Assembly: GCA_036365145.1 (NCBI GenBank)
Contig: JAEOAD010002231.1
Span: 1,860,001 to 1,924,000, forward strand
From: Orientallactaga sibirica
Lineage: Eukaryota > Chordata > Mammalia > Rodentia > Dipodidae
Direction: 5' to 3'
DNA length: 64,000 bases
A program made the position numbers and the translations under genes. Below are positions 1 through 9,642 of the stretch, in pieces. The first letter of the stretch is position 1, and the number at the start of each line of letters is the position of its first letter. The notes under the pieces are model-generated. The model saw only the letters and a program-made list of their open reading frames with translations, was not told the DNA's origin and did no database searches.

Positions 1-19
1 AAGTAACACATAAAAAAAA

Positions 20-150
20 TTTGGGTATAGTGGTAGATGCCTTTAATCCTAGCACTTGGGAGGTGAAGGTAGGAAGATTGCTGTGAGTTCAAAGCCAGTC
101 TGGGCTGGAGTGAGACCCTGCTTTAAGAAATCTAAAAAATAAAAATAAAA
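20..150 (+). repeat. B1 SINE
   Basis: Forward B1 with the 'ctttaatcctagcacttggg' motif and the 'gtgagaccctgctt' 3' end, followed by an A-rich tail. It is diverged. Confidence 0.85.
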
Positions 151-331
151 AACATATAAAAATAATCTTTGTTAAAGAATAGAAGCAGGCTGGTGAGCCA
201 TAAACAATCACAGGAGAATTAGAGATGAGTCTCCTCCATTCCAGACCTAGCAGAAGGTGCTAAATCAACCTCACTTGTTGTTCTCAGAACATAATTGACT
301 TCAGGCGCCATGATGTGGGAAAATTGGAAAC

Positions 332-377
332 TCAGGTCATTAACCTTTTTTTTTTTTTTTTCAGGTCATTAACCTTT
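332..377. repeat. Orphan poly(T) with direct repeats
   Basis: A 15-17 bp word beginning TCAGGTCATTAACC occurs at 332 and again at 361, separated only by a T run. This is what an L1-type insertion consisting only of a poly(A) tail on the minus strand would leave behind. Confidence 0.6.
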
Positions 378-535
378 GCAGGAAAGTGCTTTAACCACAA
401 TACCATCTCTCGCTGTAGCCCAGGCTGACCTGGAATTCACTATGTAGTCTCAGGGTGGTCTTGAACTCACTCATGATGGTTCTCCTACCTCTGCCTCCCT
501 AGTGCTGGGATTAAAGGCCATCACACTTGGCTACC
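376..535 (-). repeat. Truncated tRNA SINE head next to a B1 SINE
   Basis: 376-412 is only the tRNA-like head of the B2-like SINE in reverse (ending 'accatctctc'). 414-535 is a reverse B1 carrying 'ccaggctgacctggaattc' and 'gtgctgggattaaagg'. Confidence 0.8.
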
Positions 536-560
536 TAGCATTAAAAACAAACAAACAAGA

Positions 561-705
561 GCCAGGTGTGGTAGCACATGCCTTTAGTTCACCAAGAGTT
601 CAAGGCCACCCTGAGACTACATGGTGAATTCCAGGTCAGCCTGGGCTACAGTGAGACCCTACCTCGAAAAACCAAAAATAAATAAATAAATAAATAAATA
701 AAATT
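561..705 (+). repeat. B1 SINE (internally deleted)
   Basis: Forward B1 lacking about 40 bases between 'cctttagttcacc' and 'aagagttcaaggcc'. It ends in an (AAAT)n tail. Confidence 0.88.
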
Positions 706-722
706 AAAAAAAATCACTATTA

Positions 723-932
723 GGGCTGGAGAGATAGCTTAGCTGTTAAGGCGCTTGCTTGCAAAACCAAAGGACTCAAGTTTAATTCCCCAGGACCCAC
801 ATAAGTGAGATGCACAAGGTGGTGCATGTATCTGGAGTTCATTTGCTGAGGCTGAAGGTCTTGTTGTGCCCATTCTCTTTCTCTCTCCTAAATACATAAA
901 TAATAAATATATAAATACATAAATACATAAAT
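723..932 (+). repeat. tRNA-derived SINE (B2/Dip-like)
   Basis: Starts 'ggctggagagatagcttag' (A-box region) and retains a degraded B box. The body is 'agatgcacaaggtggtgcatg', followed by a CT-rich stretch and an AT-rich tail with AATAAA words. This family is the most common tRNA SINE in the window. Confidence 0.9.
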
Positions 933-1099
933 AGCCAGGTGTGGTGGCGCATGCCTTTAATCTAAGCACTGGGGAGGCAGAAGTAGGAGGATCACATGAG
1001 TTTGAGGCCAGCCTGAGACTACATAGTGAATTCCAGGTCAGCCTGCACTAGAGTGAGACCCTACCTCAGAAAACAAAATAAAATTAAATAAATAAATCC
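933..1099 (+). repeat. B1 SINE
   Basis: Full-length forward B1 inserted directly against the tail of the preceding tRNA SINE. Ends '(aaat)n'. Confidence 0.9.
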
Positions 1100-1107
1100 C
1101 ACTATAA

Positions 1108-1282
1108 GTGGAGCATGGTGGCACATACCTTTAATCCCAGCACTTAGGAAGCAGGCGTAGGAGGACCATTGTGAGTTCAAGGCCACCTTGATACTACATA
1201 GTGAATTTCATATCAGCCTGCACTAGTGAGAGACCCTACCTTGAAAAACCAAACAAACAAACACCCCCCCCCCAAAAAAAAA
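1108..1282 (+). repeat. B1 SINE
   Basis: Full-length forward B1. The tail contains (CAAA)n, a C run and an A run. Confidence 0.88.
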
Positions 1283-1356
1283 CCACTATAAAACTCTTTG
1301 TTCTACAAATCCCACATGGTTCAAGAGAAAAACAATTGAGGCAAATGATTATGATA

Positions 1357-1358
<2 letters not shown>

Positions 1359-1390
<32 letters not shown>

Positions 1391-1538
1391 GTTTTGGTTT
1401 TGTGAGGTAGGGTCTCACTCTGGTCCAGGCTGACCTGGAATTAACTATGTAGTCTCAGGGTGGCCTCGAACTCTCAGCGATCCTCCTACCTCTGCCTCCC
1501 GAGTGCTGGGATTAAAGGCGTGCGCCACCACGCCCGGC
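1359..1538 (-). repeat. B1 SINE
   Basis: Reverse B1 with a ~30 nt poly(T) tail. It is close to the family consensus (ends 'gcgccaccacgcccggc'), so it is relatively young. Confidence 0.92.
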
Positions 1539-1978
1539 AATACCTATTCTTTATTTGACTGAAGAATATATTTATATTTCTTTTATCTTATCTCAACTCA
1601 TAACCTCCATATGTACTATGCCAAGTCACTTTGTACAAACTCTGATGGTGAATTAGGTAACTAGTTGGGCTGGACTCCCATGAAAGAGCTAAGTCCCACC
1701 CTCCCCATTTCCAAACATCTGAGTCATCTTCCAAGAAATTATTTTGAAACAGTTGAATCATGTGTGATCAGGTGGTACGGAAATATATAACTCATGATTT
1801 GATTTTATGAAGAAGCAGGTGTACTTCTCCTCCCAGCCAGGTAAATATTAACCTTCTAGATGGAGCACTACAGTCCCAAGAAACCATGCAGCAACGCTGG
1901 TCCCAAGGCATATATAGGGTCAGCTCCAGATGGCAGCGTGTAAATCCTGCAGGCAAGACCTGGTGAAGAAGTGATCCT
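1539..1978. other. Unique sequence, no gene seen
   Basis: No repeat family, splice-flanked open frame or RNA gene is recognisable in these 440 bases. Confidence 0.5.
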
Positions 1979-2121
1979 AGCCAGGCAAGGTGGTGCAAGC
2001 CTATGATCCCAGCACTCAGGAGGCAGAGGTAGGAGGACTGCTGTAAGTTCGAGGCCACCCTGAGACTACAGAGTGAATTCAAGGTCAGCCTGGGCTAGAG
2101 TGAAACCCTACCTTGAAAAAA

Positions 2122-2171
<50 letters not shown>
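1979..2171 (+). repeat. B1 SINE with (AT)n tail
   Basis: Forward B1 whose poly(A) runs into a pure (AT)16 microsatellite at 2140-2171. Confidence 0.9.
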
Positions 2172-2175
<4 letters not shown>

Positions 2176-2367
2176 GAAGTGATCCTTCTGAGAGATAATA
2201 GTAAGCATTCAGACTGGGAATCCCTGGCAGTGGCTCCTCCAGCACCTGCTGTGGTGGCTCCACGGATTAGGAAGCTTCATGAAGACAAGTCAGAATTTGC
2301 GGTGCAGCAAGGGAGGGGAGGGAAACATTGAGATGGGAACAGCAAGCTCTGACTAGGGAAAAAACAC

Positions 2368-2480
2368 AAGTGGGGCCAAGCATGGGGTTGCACGTCTGCC
2401 AGTTCTAACAGTTGGGAGATGGAGACAGGATCAGTAGTTCAAAGCCAGACTGAGTACCTGAGATTTGTCTCAAAAGACAA
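2368..2480 (+). repeat. Diverged B1-like SINE
   Basis: Recognisable only by order of blocks: 'gccaagcatggggttgcacg', 'gttgggagatggagacagg', 'gttcaaagccagactg'. Old copy. Confidence 0.5.
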
Positions 2481-2485
2481 AAAAG

Positions 2486-2698
2486 GCTAGAGCAGTTAAG
2501 GTGCTTGCCTGCAAAGCCAAAGGACCCAGGTTCGACTCCCCAGGACCCACATAAGCCAGATTCACAAGATGGCGCATGTGTCTGGAGTTCGTCTGCAGTG
2601 GCTGGATGCCCTGGTGTGTCCATTCTCTCTCTCCCCACTCTCTGTCTCTTTCTCTCTCTCTCTCTCTCATAAATAAATAATAAATAAATGTTTTTTTT
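2486..2698 (+). repeat. tRNA-derived SINE (B2/Dip-like)
   Basis: The head lacks about 12 bases ('gagatggctta'). The B box 'ggttcgactcc' is intact. Long CT tract, then (AATA)n. Confidence 0.9.
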
Positions 2699-3220
2699 AG
2701 AGACAAAAGTACTGAGTATTTTGCTTAGATTAAATAAATTATATTAAAAATCTTAGAAATTCAAATCAAGGAGTACCTCCCAAGGCATGTTCTCACTGTT
2801 TCCTGAACCAGTGTTCCTTGAAAAAGTGCTCTGTGGCAATAAATTAAAAAAAAAAAAAAAAAGTCTTGTAAAGTGTTCTATGGCCCCATATCATGCTCCA
2901 TTCCTGATACAAAGCCATAGTTCTTGTGGTGATGTAAGGACTCTAAAATGACCAGGAAATATTTAAGAAGTTGACTTTTGTAAACCCAGGATTCTTTTTG
3001 TATATTTGGTCATGGAGTCCCTTTGAATGGTACCATTTAACTGCTTGTTCCTGGGAATGCAGCTTGTGAAGAGGCATGGGGAAAGGACATAGACTCTGAC
3101 CCAGGCTGCCTACAGCCCAATCCTCAGCATTTCTGGTCTCAGGCTACGTGAGAAGACTCCTCATGCCTAAGCCCTCTCATATATAAAATAGGCAGGATGA
3201 TAGTAGGGCATATTTTAAAA
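2699..3220. other. Unique sequence, no gene seen
   Basis: Contains a poly(A) run near 2847 ('caataaattaaaaaa') that may mark the end of an unidentified retrocopy on the plus strand. No coding similarity was recognised. Confidence 0.4.
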
Positions 3221-3402
3221 AATATTTTATTATTTGAGACAGAGAGAGAGAATGAGAATGGGCACTCCAGGGCCTGTAGCCATTGCAAACAAACTCCAAA
3301 CACATATGCTACCTTGTGTATCTGCCTTTACACGGGTACTGGGAAATCAAACCTGGGTCCTTTGGCTTTGCAGGCAAGTGCCTTAACCACGAAGGCATCT
3401 CT
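3221..3402 (-). repeat. tRNA-derived SINE (B2/Dip-like)
   Basis: Reverse copy: AT-rich tail, GA-rich tract, 'ctccagggcc', 'gcaggcaagtgccttaacca', ending 'aaggcatctcttcag'. Confidence 0.9.
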
Positions 3403-3417
3403 TCAGGAGCAACCCCC

Positions 3418-3569
3418 CTTTTGGCTTTTTTGAGGTAGGGTCTCACTCTAGTCCAGGCTGACCTGAATTTCACTATGTAGTCTCAGGCTGGCCTCAAACT
3501 CACAGCAATCCTCCTCTTACTTCTGCCTCCCAAGTGCTGGGATTAAAGGTGTGCATCACCACGCCAGCT
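3418..3569 (-). repeat. B1 SINE
   Basis: Reverse B1 with 'gaggtagggtctcactctag' near its 3' end and 'caccacgccagct' at its 5' end. Confidence 0.9.
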
Positions 3570-3740
3570 AGAAAACCTTTTCATTAACATTTTTCATATA
3601 TGTACATAATGTATTTTCATCATAATCTCCTCCCATTACTTCCTTCTGTCTCTCCTCTGACTCCCATTCCATTGTACCCCCGTCTTTCCAATTGGCCCCC
3701 TTCCTCTTCTATTTTACTCTCTCTCTTTCTCCTCTATCAT
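3570..3740 (-). repeat. Old L1 3' UTR-like remnant
   Basis: The T-rich start followed by 'cattttcatcataatctcctcccattac' style CT-rich text resembles the end of the older L1 3' UTR at 34613. Similarity is by eye only. Confidence 0.35.
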
Positions 3741-3889
3741 CTATGACAACATGTTGATGCACCCAGTATTATGCAGCTCTTGTGTAGGTAATTGTGGGGT
3801 CATAAATGCAAGGGCCACTCCATGTCCAGAATCCAGCATTCCAAAGCATCCCCATCCTTGCCTCTTACATTCTTTCTACCACTTGTTCT

Positions 3890-4027
3890 TGAATGTTCCC
3901 TATTCTCAGTTCATGTTTGTCCCTGTGTCCATATTTTCATTTTATAAGGACACCAGCCATATAGTATTAAACTCATTTTTTTTGTAAAATTTTTATTTAT
4001 TTATTTGTTTGAGAGAGAGAGGGAGAG

Positions 4028-4080
<53 letters not shown>

Positions 4081-4312
4081 TCACCAGGGCCTCCAGCCAC
4101 TGCAAACAAATTCCAGACACATGTGCAGCTGGCTTACATGGGTCCTGGGGAATTGAACCTGGGTCCCTTGGCTTTTCAGGCAAATGCCTTAACTGCTAGG
4201 CCATCTCTCCAGCCCTCTTAAACTCATTGTAACTCAATTGCCCTATTTCCAAATAACATTATAATCTGAAGGATTGGGGGTTAGGACTTCAGCATACCGG
4301 TTTCAGAGAATA
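3890..4312 (-). repeat. MLT1-like MaLR LTR remnant, split by a SINE
   Basis: 'ataaggacaccagccatata' before the SINE, and 'ctatttccaaataacattat' plus 'gggggttaggacttcagc' after it, follow the order of an old reverse-oriented mammalian MaLR-type LTR as I remember it. Confidence 0.5.
3978..4217 (-). repeat. tRNA-derived SINE with (GATA)n
   Basis: Reverse SINE flanked by the target duplication TTAAACTCATT (3967-3977 and 4218-4228). Its GA tract has expanded into (GATA)11 at 4037-4081. Confidence 0.93.
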
Positions 4313-5107
4313 GTTCAACTCCTAACATCCTGGAAATGGATCCTCTAAAATTAAGCGCAAAGGAACTAAGGATGATCTCCAATTTTTCTTCTTGGGGAGA
4401 AGATCTGCAAGAATTTTCAGAGTGTTTTCTCAGAGGTTTAGTTAGAGATCATCGCACCTATCTCTTGAAGATGAGGAGGTAGAAACAGATTGTCCATTCC
4501 CAAAACGCAACCGAAGGATAGCATTGGGATTGGAACTGCTTGAGATTCTGCCTTAAAATGGTCGGGTAGAGTGTTCCTTCTCTCCTGGGCCCAGCAGCTT
4601 ACCTGTGTGCTCTGAAAACCCAGGTTACCAAGACGACAGTGACTGGAGTGCTCTTCGCTGCTGCACTTGGGGCCAGTTCCCATTGGCCATGCCCTGGGGA
4701 GTTGGTCCTTTCAAGCCTGACTTCTGTTGTTGTTGCCAATGTTCTCATTCATCTTGGAAATAGCTTTTAGCAATAAATCTCAGCAGCATGTACTTAGATT
4801 TTCAATCAAGATTTGGGGGAGAGGAATGAATATTTAGTAATGAGAAAAAATGTGGAGGAGCTCATGGAACAAAGAACTGTTTGAAATAGCCATGGCTAGA
4901 GCAAGCCTGGCATCTTCACTTCGGGAAAGCTAACAATTGCTGAGCATTTACAAGTGCTTGTATTGATGAGGGCTATGGGTGGGAGAGTCTGTCTCCAGAG
5001 CAATCAAAAGATACAAAGTGGATTCGCCAATAGAGGAATTCACTGGAGATGAAAAAACTCAATTGCACTGCACAACAGAAATATCTGCTGTAAAAAGTGA
5101 AGCTGGG
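4313..5107. other. Unique sequence, no gene seen
   Basis: No repeat recognised across about 800 bases. Short frames occur but lack codon bias or a convincing splice context. Confidence 0.45.
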
Positions 5108-5282
5108 TTTTTTTTTTGTTTGTTTGTTTTTGTTTGTTTTTTGAGGTAGGATTTCACTCTCTATCCCCAGCTGACCTGGAATTCACTATGTAGTCTCAGG
5201 GTGGCCTCGAACTCACAGTGACCCACCTATCGCTGCCTCCTGAGTGCTGGGATTAAAGGTGTGCACCACGATGCCTGGTTTA
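5108..5282 (-). repeat. B1 SINE
   Basis: Reverse B1 with a (GTTT)n tail, flanked by the direct repeat AAGCTGGG (5100-5107 and 5283-5290). Confidence 0.92.
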
Positions 5283-5789
5283 AAGCTGGGGGTTTTATTA
5301 GGAGAGACTATGCAAGTTGTTTGAGGGAACTGGGAAGCTCTGGTTGGCAAGCAGAGTGACTGTGTAAAGCTATTCTTAAGGTCATGGATGACAGTTTTGC
5401 TGACAGCTGTTAAGAAAAAATGAAAAATAGTCTTTAAGATAAGGCAAGCTGTTAGTTAAGCTGGGACTGGAACAATAGCTTGTGACCTGAGAGCATTTTT
5501 CCCTGTGACCTCTTGGCTCTGTTTTTGATGGGTATGACAAGAGTGATTTTATTTGTGAGTTCAGTTTCCACACAGTCTTAACCACAAAGCTCCCCGGTCG
5601 CTTGTGTAGGAAGCAGAGGAAGTGACCTTCCCCCTTGTTCTGAGAGCAGGTTAGCTACATTATTCCACAGCACTGAACACATTTGGGATTATCGCACTCC
5701 TACCAACCCCCCATCCCATGTCCTGGTACCTTTGATTGGTATCAGAACAGAACTGATCCACGTGCAGCTTTCTTGCCCAATTTTTACAA
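5283..5789. other. Unique sequence, no gene seen
   Basis: No recognisable repeat, RNA gene or exon. Confidence 0.45.
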
Positions 5790-5991
5790 TTTTTTAAGTT
5801 TATTTTTATTTGAGACAGAGAGAAAGGGAGAGAGAGAGAGAATGGGAATGCCAGGACCTCTAACCACTGCAAACAAACTCCAGACGCATGTACCACCTTG
5901 TGCATCTGGCTTTCATGGGACCTGGAGAATAGAACCTGGGTTCATAGGCTTCGCAGGCAAGAACCTTAACCACTAAGCAATCTCTCCAGCC
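5786..5991 (-). repeat. tRNA-derived SINE, first of a nested pair
   Basis: Reverse SINE. The word CTTGCCCAATTTTT lies before it (5772), a diverged copy CTTGCCTGATTTTT follows (5992), and a third copy lies after the next SINE (6211). Confidence 0.9.
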
Positions 5992-6003
5992 CTTGCCTGA
6001 TTT

Positions 6004-6033
6004 TTTAAAAAATATTTATTTACAAGCAGAGAA

Positions 6034-6069
<36 letters not shown>

Positions 6070-6210
6070 GGTGCAGGGCCTCCAGTTACTACAAATTCCA
6101 GATGCATGTGCCACTCTGTGCTTCTGGCTTTACATGGGTACTGGAGAATCTAAGCAGTTATTAGGCTTTGCAGGCAAGTGTCTTAACCACTGAGCAATCT
6201 CTCCAGAACT
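6004..6210 (-). repeat. tRNA-derived SINE, second of a nested pair
   Basis: Reverse SINE inserted at the same target word as its neighbour. GA microsatellite at 6037-6066. The middle of the body is shortened. Confidence 0.9.
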
Positions 6211-6298
6211 CTTGCCCAATTTTTTTGCCTATCACTTTATAGATTAGTTTTTAGAAAAGTAGATGAATAATATTCTTACCAAAGAGTTGTTGGATGAA

Positions 6299-6521
6299 TT
6301 TTTTAAATATTTTATTTATTTATTTGAGGGGGGGGGGAGAGAGAGAGAGAGTGAAAGGCAAATAGAGAGAGAATGAGCACACCAGGGCCTCTAGCTACTG
6401 CAAACGAGCTCCAGACACATGTACCACCTTGTGCAATTGGCTTTATGTGGGTACTAGGGAATTGAATCTGGGTCCTTTGGTTTTTTTGGTTAAGGAACTG
6501 CTAAGCCATCTCTCCAGTCCC
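6299..6521 (-). repeat. tRNA-derived SINE (B2/Dip-like)
   Basis: Reverse SINE with a run of ten G at the start of its purine tract. The B-box region carries a T-run insertion. Confidence 0.88.
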
Positions 6522-7041
6522 TGAAAAATTTTTTGTCCCTAATAGTTTTAGTCTTGAAAGTAGTATGTTTTTTTTCACACCCAGAAACAAATATTGCTAA
6601 ATCCAATTATTCCTAGTTCATTATATGGAAGTGGAGTCTGGGGTGAGGTGCCTGAATGCTTTCATGGAAATTTGTTGAGCAGACACTTACAAAGCCTCTA
6701 TGTAGACTCATGGTGACTGTGGTCCATTTTCCATAGAAAGCCACTCATTAGTCTGGTTCCCCACTCACATGGAACTCAAGTGCATAGTGGATTTCAGGAC
6801 ACAGCAATGGAATGAACTTTTGTTGAATTCTACTTTGTATGAGGCACTCCATTTCTAGAACCCTTAAAGCACAGTGTGTTCTAATAAATTCAAAGAAAAG
6901 TACTAAATTAAAATCTAATAGCAACTCACCACATGACCTGCTTTGGGAGCTGAAACAGAAAGAAGGCCTACCTAATTAGGTGTTCATTTAAAAGAAAAAA
7001 AAAATAAAAGGAAAGAAGCTCATCTTTGTGCTCCTCTGGGA

Positions 7042-7042
<1 letters not shown>
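6522..7042. other. Unique sequence, no gene seen
   Basis: AT-rich, no family recognised. A segment near 6815-6870 is faintly MIR-like but not strong enough to call. Confidence 0.4.
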
Positions 7043-7079
<37 letters not shown>

Positions 7080-7211
7080 TAGATCTCACTCTAGCCCAGG
7101 CTGACCTGGAATTTACTATGTAGTCTCAGACTGGCCTTGAACTCATAGTGATCCTCCTAATTCTGCCTCCTGAGTGCTGGGGATTAAAGGCCTACACTAC
7201 CACACCCTGCT
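7043..7211 (-). repeat. B1 SINE
   Basis: Reverse B1 with a ~30 nt T tail. 'ctgagtgctggggattaaag' carries one extra G. Confidence 0.9.
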
Positions 7212-7235
7212 CAGAATTTAAAAAAACAATATATA

Positions 7236-7466
7236 TGTTTTATTTATTATTTATTTACAAATGGGGAGAGAGAGAAAGAGAGAGAGAGAGTGAGAGAGGG
7301 ATATGAATGGGTGCACCAGGGCCTCCCACCACTGCAAACAAACTACAGATACATGCACCACTTTGTGCATCTGGCGTTACTTACATGTATACTGGGGAAT
7401 TGAACCCTGGTTATCTGCTTTGCTTTGCAAGCAAGCACCCTTAACCTCTGAACCATCTCTCCAGCC
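7236..7466 (-). repeat. tRNA-derived SINE (B2/Dip-like)
   Basis: Reverse SINE with a GA-rich tract and the head 'gaaccatctctccagcc'. Confidence 0.9.
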
Positions 7467-7623
7467 CTGGGGAGAAAAAAAAATTAATACAGAACAAATG
7501 AAAATAGCAGGGAATAGTATAGCCATGGGAAAATGGCGAGTCTGGATAGGACCGAATGGTGGCAAAGAGTATCTCTATTCTGTTTTCTAAATTCAAAGAA
7601 GAGATATAAAAATGGATATTGCA

Positions 7624-7833
7624 CAGCCAGGCATGGTTGCACATGCCTTTAATCCCAGCGCTAGGAAGGCAGAGGTAGGAGGATCGCAGTGTAGTTTGAG
7701 GCCAGCCTGAGAATACATCGTGAATTCCAGGTCAGGCTGGGATGCAGTGAGACCCTACCTTAACAAAACAAAACAAAACAAAACAAAACAAAACAAAACA
7801 AAACAAAACAAAGCAAAACAAAACAAAACAAAA
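7624..7833 (+). repeat. B1 SINE with (AAAAC)n tail
   Basis: Forward B1 whose tail became an (AAAAC)13-14 microsatellite (7763-7833). Flanked by GGATATTGCA at 7614-7623 and 7834-7843. Confidence 0.95.
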
Positions 7834-7843
7834 GGATATTGCA

Positions 7844-8290
7844 GGGCTGTGGATGTAGCTATTGGTAGAGTGCTTACCTAATGTTGCAGTCAGGTTCACA
7901 TTGCTGGTAGAAATCACCCAACCAAGAGCAGCTTGTGTGTGTGGTGGTGGGGAATGGTTTATTTTGGTTTATAGGCTAGAGGGGGAAGCTCCATGATGGC
8001 AGGGGAAAATGATGGCATGAGCAGAGGGTGGAGATCACACCCTGGCCAATGCAAGGTGGACTATTGCAACAGGAGAATGTGCCAAACACTGGCAAGGGGA
8101 CACTGGCTATAACACCAATAAGCCCACCCCAACAGTACACTGTCTCCAGGAGACATTAATTCCCAAATCTCCATCAGCTGGAAACCTAGCATTCAGAAGA
8201 CCGAAATTTATGGCGGACACTTATATCAAACCACCACACCTAACATGGATGAAGCCTAGTTCATTCCCCAGTATTGCATAAAACTGGCCA
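7844..8290 (+). repeat. ID-type SINE split by an LTR
   Basis: 'gggctgtggatgtagctat', 'tggtagagtgcttaccta' and then, after the LTR, 'catggatgaagcc' and 'ttccccagtattgcataaaa' form one tRNA-Ala-like ID element. The LTR at 7882-8238 was inserted into its middle. Confidence 0.82.
7882..8238 (-). mobile_element. Solo ERVL-MaLR LTR (family A)
   Basis: 357 bp element with TG...CA ends and a perfect 5 bp duplication CCTAA (7877-7881 and 8239-8243). Read on the minus strand it starts TGTGGTGGTTTGA and contains AATAAA-type signals near its end, in the style of rodent MT/ORR1 LTRs. The same family occurs at 9295, 10815, 52379 and, more diverged, 38382. Confidence 0.9.
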
Positions 8291-8483
8291 TGACACAAAA
8301 ACAGCCACGTAGACCAATGGAACAGAAGAGAGGTCCCAGATATAAGTCCAGGTAGCTACAGCCACCTGATCTTCTATAAAAATACTCATTGGAGAAAAGA
8401 CAGCCTTTTCAGCAAATGGTGCTGGGGAAACTAGATATATATCTGTAGAAGGATGAAAATAGATCCTTATCTCTCTCCATGTA

Positions 8484-8859
8484 TGTGGTAGTTTGAATAG
8501 ATGGCCCCCAATATATTCAGTGTTTTATTAGTTTGTAGTTTGCATCTGCATCCATCTGGCTGGAGGCAATGTCACTGGATGGATCTTAAGGTGTGGTGGT
8601 GTGTTTGAGACTTCAATCTAAAGATATGCAAAGTGTGCCTAGCTGGAGTTCCTGAGGTGTGCTGTGCTGTGTGGCTTTTGGCTTCTGGCTTCTGGCTTCT
8701 GGCTTTGCTCTCTGTTTTTGGTTCTGTGAAGGAACCAAGCCAGCTTCTTCTGCCATTATGGAACTTCCCCTGGATCTGTAAGCGTCAATAATATCCCTTC
8801 CTCCATTATTGTGCCTGGTCTGGAAGTTCATATCAGTGAGCCTGAAGCTGTCTGCTACA
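8484..8859 (+). mobile_element. Solo MaLR-type LTR (family B)
   Basis: 376 bp, TGTGGTAGTTTGAATAG...CTGCTACA, with the 5 bp duplication ATGTA (8479-8483 and 8860-8864). Contains four imperfect copies of a 'tggcttc' repeat at about 8676-8705. It interrupts L1 ORF2. Confidence 0.9.
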
Positions 8860-8864
8860 ATGTA

Positions 8865-9294
8865 CAAGAATTAAGTCCAAATGGATCAAAGAACTTAATA
8901 TCAGACCCGAAACTCTGAAACTGCTAGAGGAAAAAGTAGGGGAAACACTTCACCATATTAGTATTGGCAAAGACTTTCTGAATATAACCCCACTTGCTCA
9001 TAAATAAAACCACTAAATCAACCGCTGGGACCTCATGAAATTACAAAGCTTTTGTACATCAAAGGACATTGTGAATAGAGCAAAGAGGCAACCTACAGAA
9101 TGGGAGAAAATCTTTGCCAGCTATACATCTGACAGAGGATTAATATCCAGAATATACAAAGAACTAAAAAAACTAAATAATAAGAAATCAAACAACCCAA
9201 TTAAAATATGGGCTATGGAACTAAATAGAGAGTTCTCAAAAGAAGAAATACAGATGGCATATAAACATCTAAGACAATGTTCTACATCCCTAGC
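8865..9294 (+). pseudogene. L1 ORF2 fragment (region after reverse transcriptase)
   Basis: Translation in one frame from about 9035 gives [18 protein letters not shown] and later [15 protein letters not shown], the conserved segment downstream of the L1 ORF2 polymerase domain. The frame runs into the MaLR insertion at 9295 and resumes at 11152. It is decayed and non-functional, lacking everything upstream of 8283. Confidence 0.9.
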
Positions 9295-9642
9295 TGTTTC
9301 AGTCAGGTTCGCATTACTGGCAGAAATCATCAGACTCAGAGCAGCTTGTGGGAAAAAAGTTTTATTTTGGTTTACAAACTTGAGGGGAAGCTCTACGTTA
9401 GCAGGGGGAAATGATGGCATGAGCAGAAGGTGGACATCACCCCTTGGCAAACACAAGGTAGACAATAGCAACAGGAGAGTGTGGCAAACACTGGCAAGGG
9501 GACACTGGCTATAATACCCATAAGCGCACCCCCCAATACTACACTGCCTCCAGGAGGTGTTAACTCCCCAATCCCCATCAGCTGGGAACCTAGCATTCAG
9601 AACACCTAAGTTTATGGGGGACACCTGAATCAAACCACCACA
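9295..9642 (-). repeat. 3' LTR of the MaLR provirus
   Basis: 348 bp, plus-strand ends TGTTTCAG...CCACCACA. It differs from the 5' LTR by substitutions and by a stretch missing from the partner, so the insertion is not recent. Confidence 0.88.

Noticed and set aside
7763..7833. CRISPR-like direct repeats
   Set aside because: Simple (AAAAC)n in a B1 tail. No spacers, and the genome is eukaryotic.
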